From positions 145,116-209,115 of the forward strand of contig DIYL01000038.1 of NCBI GenBank assembly GCA_002428985.1: 64,000 nt of DNA. Direction: 5' to 3'. This DNA comes from Anaerolineales bacterium UBA6055 (lineage in GTDB: Bacteria > Chloroflexota > Anaerolineae > Aggregatilineales > Phototrophicaceae). The notes beneath the pieces were generated by a model. It was not told where the DNA came from and ran no database searches. It was given only the letters and a program-made list of their open reading frames with translations. How positions within the stretch are numbered: the first letter of the stretch is position 1; each line of letters starts with the position of its first letter. A program made the position numbers and the translations under genes. This document shows positions 62,168 to 64,000 of the stretch, in pieces.

Positions 62168-64000
62168 ATGCAACCAACAACCACAAACTTTGAGTACGAC
62201 ATCTTCATCAGTTATGCACGGGCTGATGGATTGCCTATCGCGCAAAAATAGAAAACGATTTACGTGTAAGGGGATTACGCGCCTTCCTCGACCAGCATCA
62301 GATTGATCGGGGTGAAGCATGGTGGACACGCATCGCCGACAGCATTAAAAATGCTAAGGTGTTCGTCTTTCTAATTACCGAAGCCAGCGTGACATCCGAT
62401 ATCTGTGACCGTGAATGGCAGACCGCATCAGACATCCCGCGTCCCATTTTGCCGATCAAAATTAGGGATGCGAATCATCATGTGATTGCCGATGCTGATA
62501 TTCCCCACCACATCAGTCAGATTAATTATGTGAATGCCACCGACAATTGGGAACAGACATTAGATGACATCGCCTTCCATGTCGACCGTTACAGCTATCT
62601 GTATGAACTATCCGACGACCTCGCACAATTGGTATCAGAAAATACAGCGTGACGTTTCATCGAGATTGTGTCGGCAGAAAACCGCGACGCTAAGAAACAA
62701 CTCAAACGGCGAGTACGGGCACGCACCTTACGCCAAGATACCGCTGATGATCAAGAATTCAGCAACATCAATGAGGCGTGGGAACACTACAACGGGCAAC
62801 TATTGCTCCTCGGTGAGCCGGGGGCGGGCAAAACGACCACACTACTCTATCACGCCCAGACCTTGATCGAGAATTACCTCAAGAACATCAACCAGCCCTT
62901 GCCTGTGTTTGCGACGATTGCGTATTGGGATAGCTACGCTGAGATCCCGCTCCATGAATGGTTGCCGGAACACAACGACTTACCCGCCGATGTCGGTGAC
63001 TTGATTCGCAATGGACGCGCCGTCTTGATTCTCGATGGATTGGACGAACTCGGAGATTCCAAGCCGATTAACCCTAAGAAACCGGAGGAAGGAACGTTCG
63101 ACCCGCGCCAACGATTCATGGCACAAGTGCAAGGTGCAATCCGTGATGGCAATCAAGTCCTCATCACCTGTCGTGTTAAAGATTACAACAGCATCGGTGA
63201 CAAGCTCGATATTCGAGGAGCAATTGAACTGCAACCGCTGACAGACGAACAAATTGAAACCTATCTCGGGGATGTGCCGACGGTACAAGCGGCAGTCATG
63301 AACGACCACGGCTTACTCGATATTTGTCGTTCACCCCTATTATTGAGTTTGATCGCATTTGGCTATCGTGATGCCACCGACGACTTGAAAGCCCTACCAA
63401 GTATGACCGAAGGCGACCTGCGCGATGCCATCTTTGGGCAATATATGCAAGCCAGTTACAACTTTGAAGCCAGTCGCCGTGAGTTAATCGGTGAGGAGAT
63501 GCCCTTCACCTTAGAGCAAGTGCTCGATGTACTCGGTCACGCCGCCATGATTAATGTAGTGGGTGGGGAGCGTGATGATAATTCGCCTGATCCTGAATTT
63601 TTTTTAAGTTTCGGAAGTGAGATAATCGAGAATCGTTTAATCCACCATGACTTTACCCACAAACTGCTTGATCCGCAGATTGATACATTTTTAAACTTTA
63701 TACCTCGGCTAAATGCGATTGAACGATTGCCAGATGGCGAATATCGTTTTTTACACTTGCTCATTCGCGATTATCTAGCCTATACCTATGCAATGAGCTG
63801 CATCAATCGTGATAAACATGATGAACGAGCAACCTTATTTACGTTCGACGACATGTCATTACAGATGTGGGCATTGACTCATCTTAAAGATGTACGTTAT
63901 GTAGATTTTGCCATAAATAGAATAATAGATAAGGATGAACGCCGTGCCCACTATATCGTTTCTTTAGGTAAAATCGGTGATCCACAAGCAGTACCTTCGC
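62168..64000 (+). pseudogene. TIR-NACHT (NLR-like) gene, interrupted by a frameshift and a stop, cut by the right edge
   Basis: From ATG 62168 the TIR start reads FEYDIFISYARADGLPIAQK and meets TAG at 62249-62251. The next frame continues the domain exactly (ENDLRVRGLRAFLDQHQIDR, VFVFLITEASVTSDICDREW, with the TIR glutamate), so one base is missing in a run of five A. A TGA at 62650-62652 interrupts it again, after which the same frame stays open to the edge. NACHT Walker A is LLGEPGAGKTTTLL (62812-62838) and Walker B is LILDGLDEL (63025-63051), then RVKDYNS sensor and a helical region ending in VSLGKIGDPQAVPS, a HEAT-like start. Relatives are NLR-type immune proteins. Confidence 0.85.

Noticed and set aside
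62650..62652. Selenocysteine at the TGA of the TIR-NACHT gene
   Set aside because: No SECIS-like hairpin is evident and no redox motif surrounds it; intact genes here end in TGA.

Overview
The window looks like a chromosomal segment of a free-living, probably Chloroflexota (Anaerolineae-like) bacterium of moderate GC content. This placement is an inference from gene content. It rests on a large MalT-type LuxR regulator, several single-pass TPR proteins with PPC domains, a Gloeobacter/xanthorhodopsin-type proton pump, a DUF4175-like protein and a ferredoxin whose spacing I associate with this phylum. No rRNA, phage, transposase or CRISPR array is visible. TGA, TAG and TAA are all ordinary stops in intact genes here. 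Genes lie on both strands in short operons.

Layout. Bases 1-2253 hold the 5' part of a long alpha-solenoid gene (minus strand, cut by the left edge). From 2.3 to 12.1 kb are a GNAT enzyme, an orphan PAS histidine kinase behind four phased repeats, a VOC/AraC pair, a Rieske oxygenase-Nudix-SurE run, a secreted propeller-like protein, a metallophosphoesterase and a DJ-1/PfpI protein. From 12.3 to 17 kb are three related membrane-anchored TPR proteins, two of them carrying PPC beta-sandwich domains. From 17 to 24.5 kb are a rhodanese, a channel-like protein, a DUF692-like protein, an amine oxidase and a three-gene ABC exporter. From 24.9 to 30.9 kb are 6-phosphogluconate dehydrogenase, a Nudix/nucleotidyltransferase pair, and a four-gene run of pdxT, a very acidic protein, a sugar-phosphate nucleotidyltransferase and a glycolipid-binding-like protein. 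From 31 to 37.5 kb are an ECF sigma factor overlapping a pentapeptide-repeat protein, an HxlR/SDR pair, a LacI regulator, tRNA-Gly and a TetR regulator.

From 37.6 to 47.5 kb, a helical-repeat gene sits between 37-bp perfect direct repeats, next to an RlmD/RumA-like methyltransferase that lacks its catalytic cysteine. These are followed by mogA, a sirtuin, TauE, FkbM and K+ channel genes and an aminoglycoside acetyltransferase gene interrupted by an amber codon. From 47.4 to 55.3 kb are a DUF4175-like protein, a rhomboid protease, an ABC-2-like protein, a membrane-anchored DUF4258 protein, a DEAD-box helicase, a glycosyltransferase and a ferredoxin.

The most coherent system is at 55.7-58.4 kb: a light-driven proton pump with the antenna-pocket glycine, the beta-carotene cleavage enzyme that makes its retinal, and an AroM-like protein. 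Carotenoid synthesis genes are not in the window. The right end carries a MalT-like STAND regulator and, divergent from it, a TIR-NACHT gene. That gene is interrupted by one frameshift and one in-frame TGA and runs off the edge with the start of a HEAT-like region. It resembles NLR-like anti-phage proteins and is either decayed, mis-sequenced or expressed in pieces.
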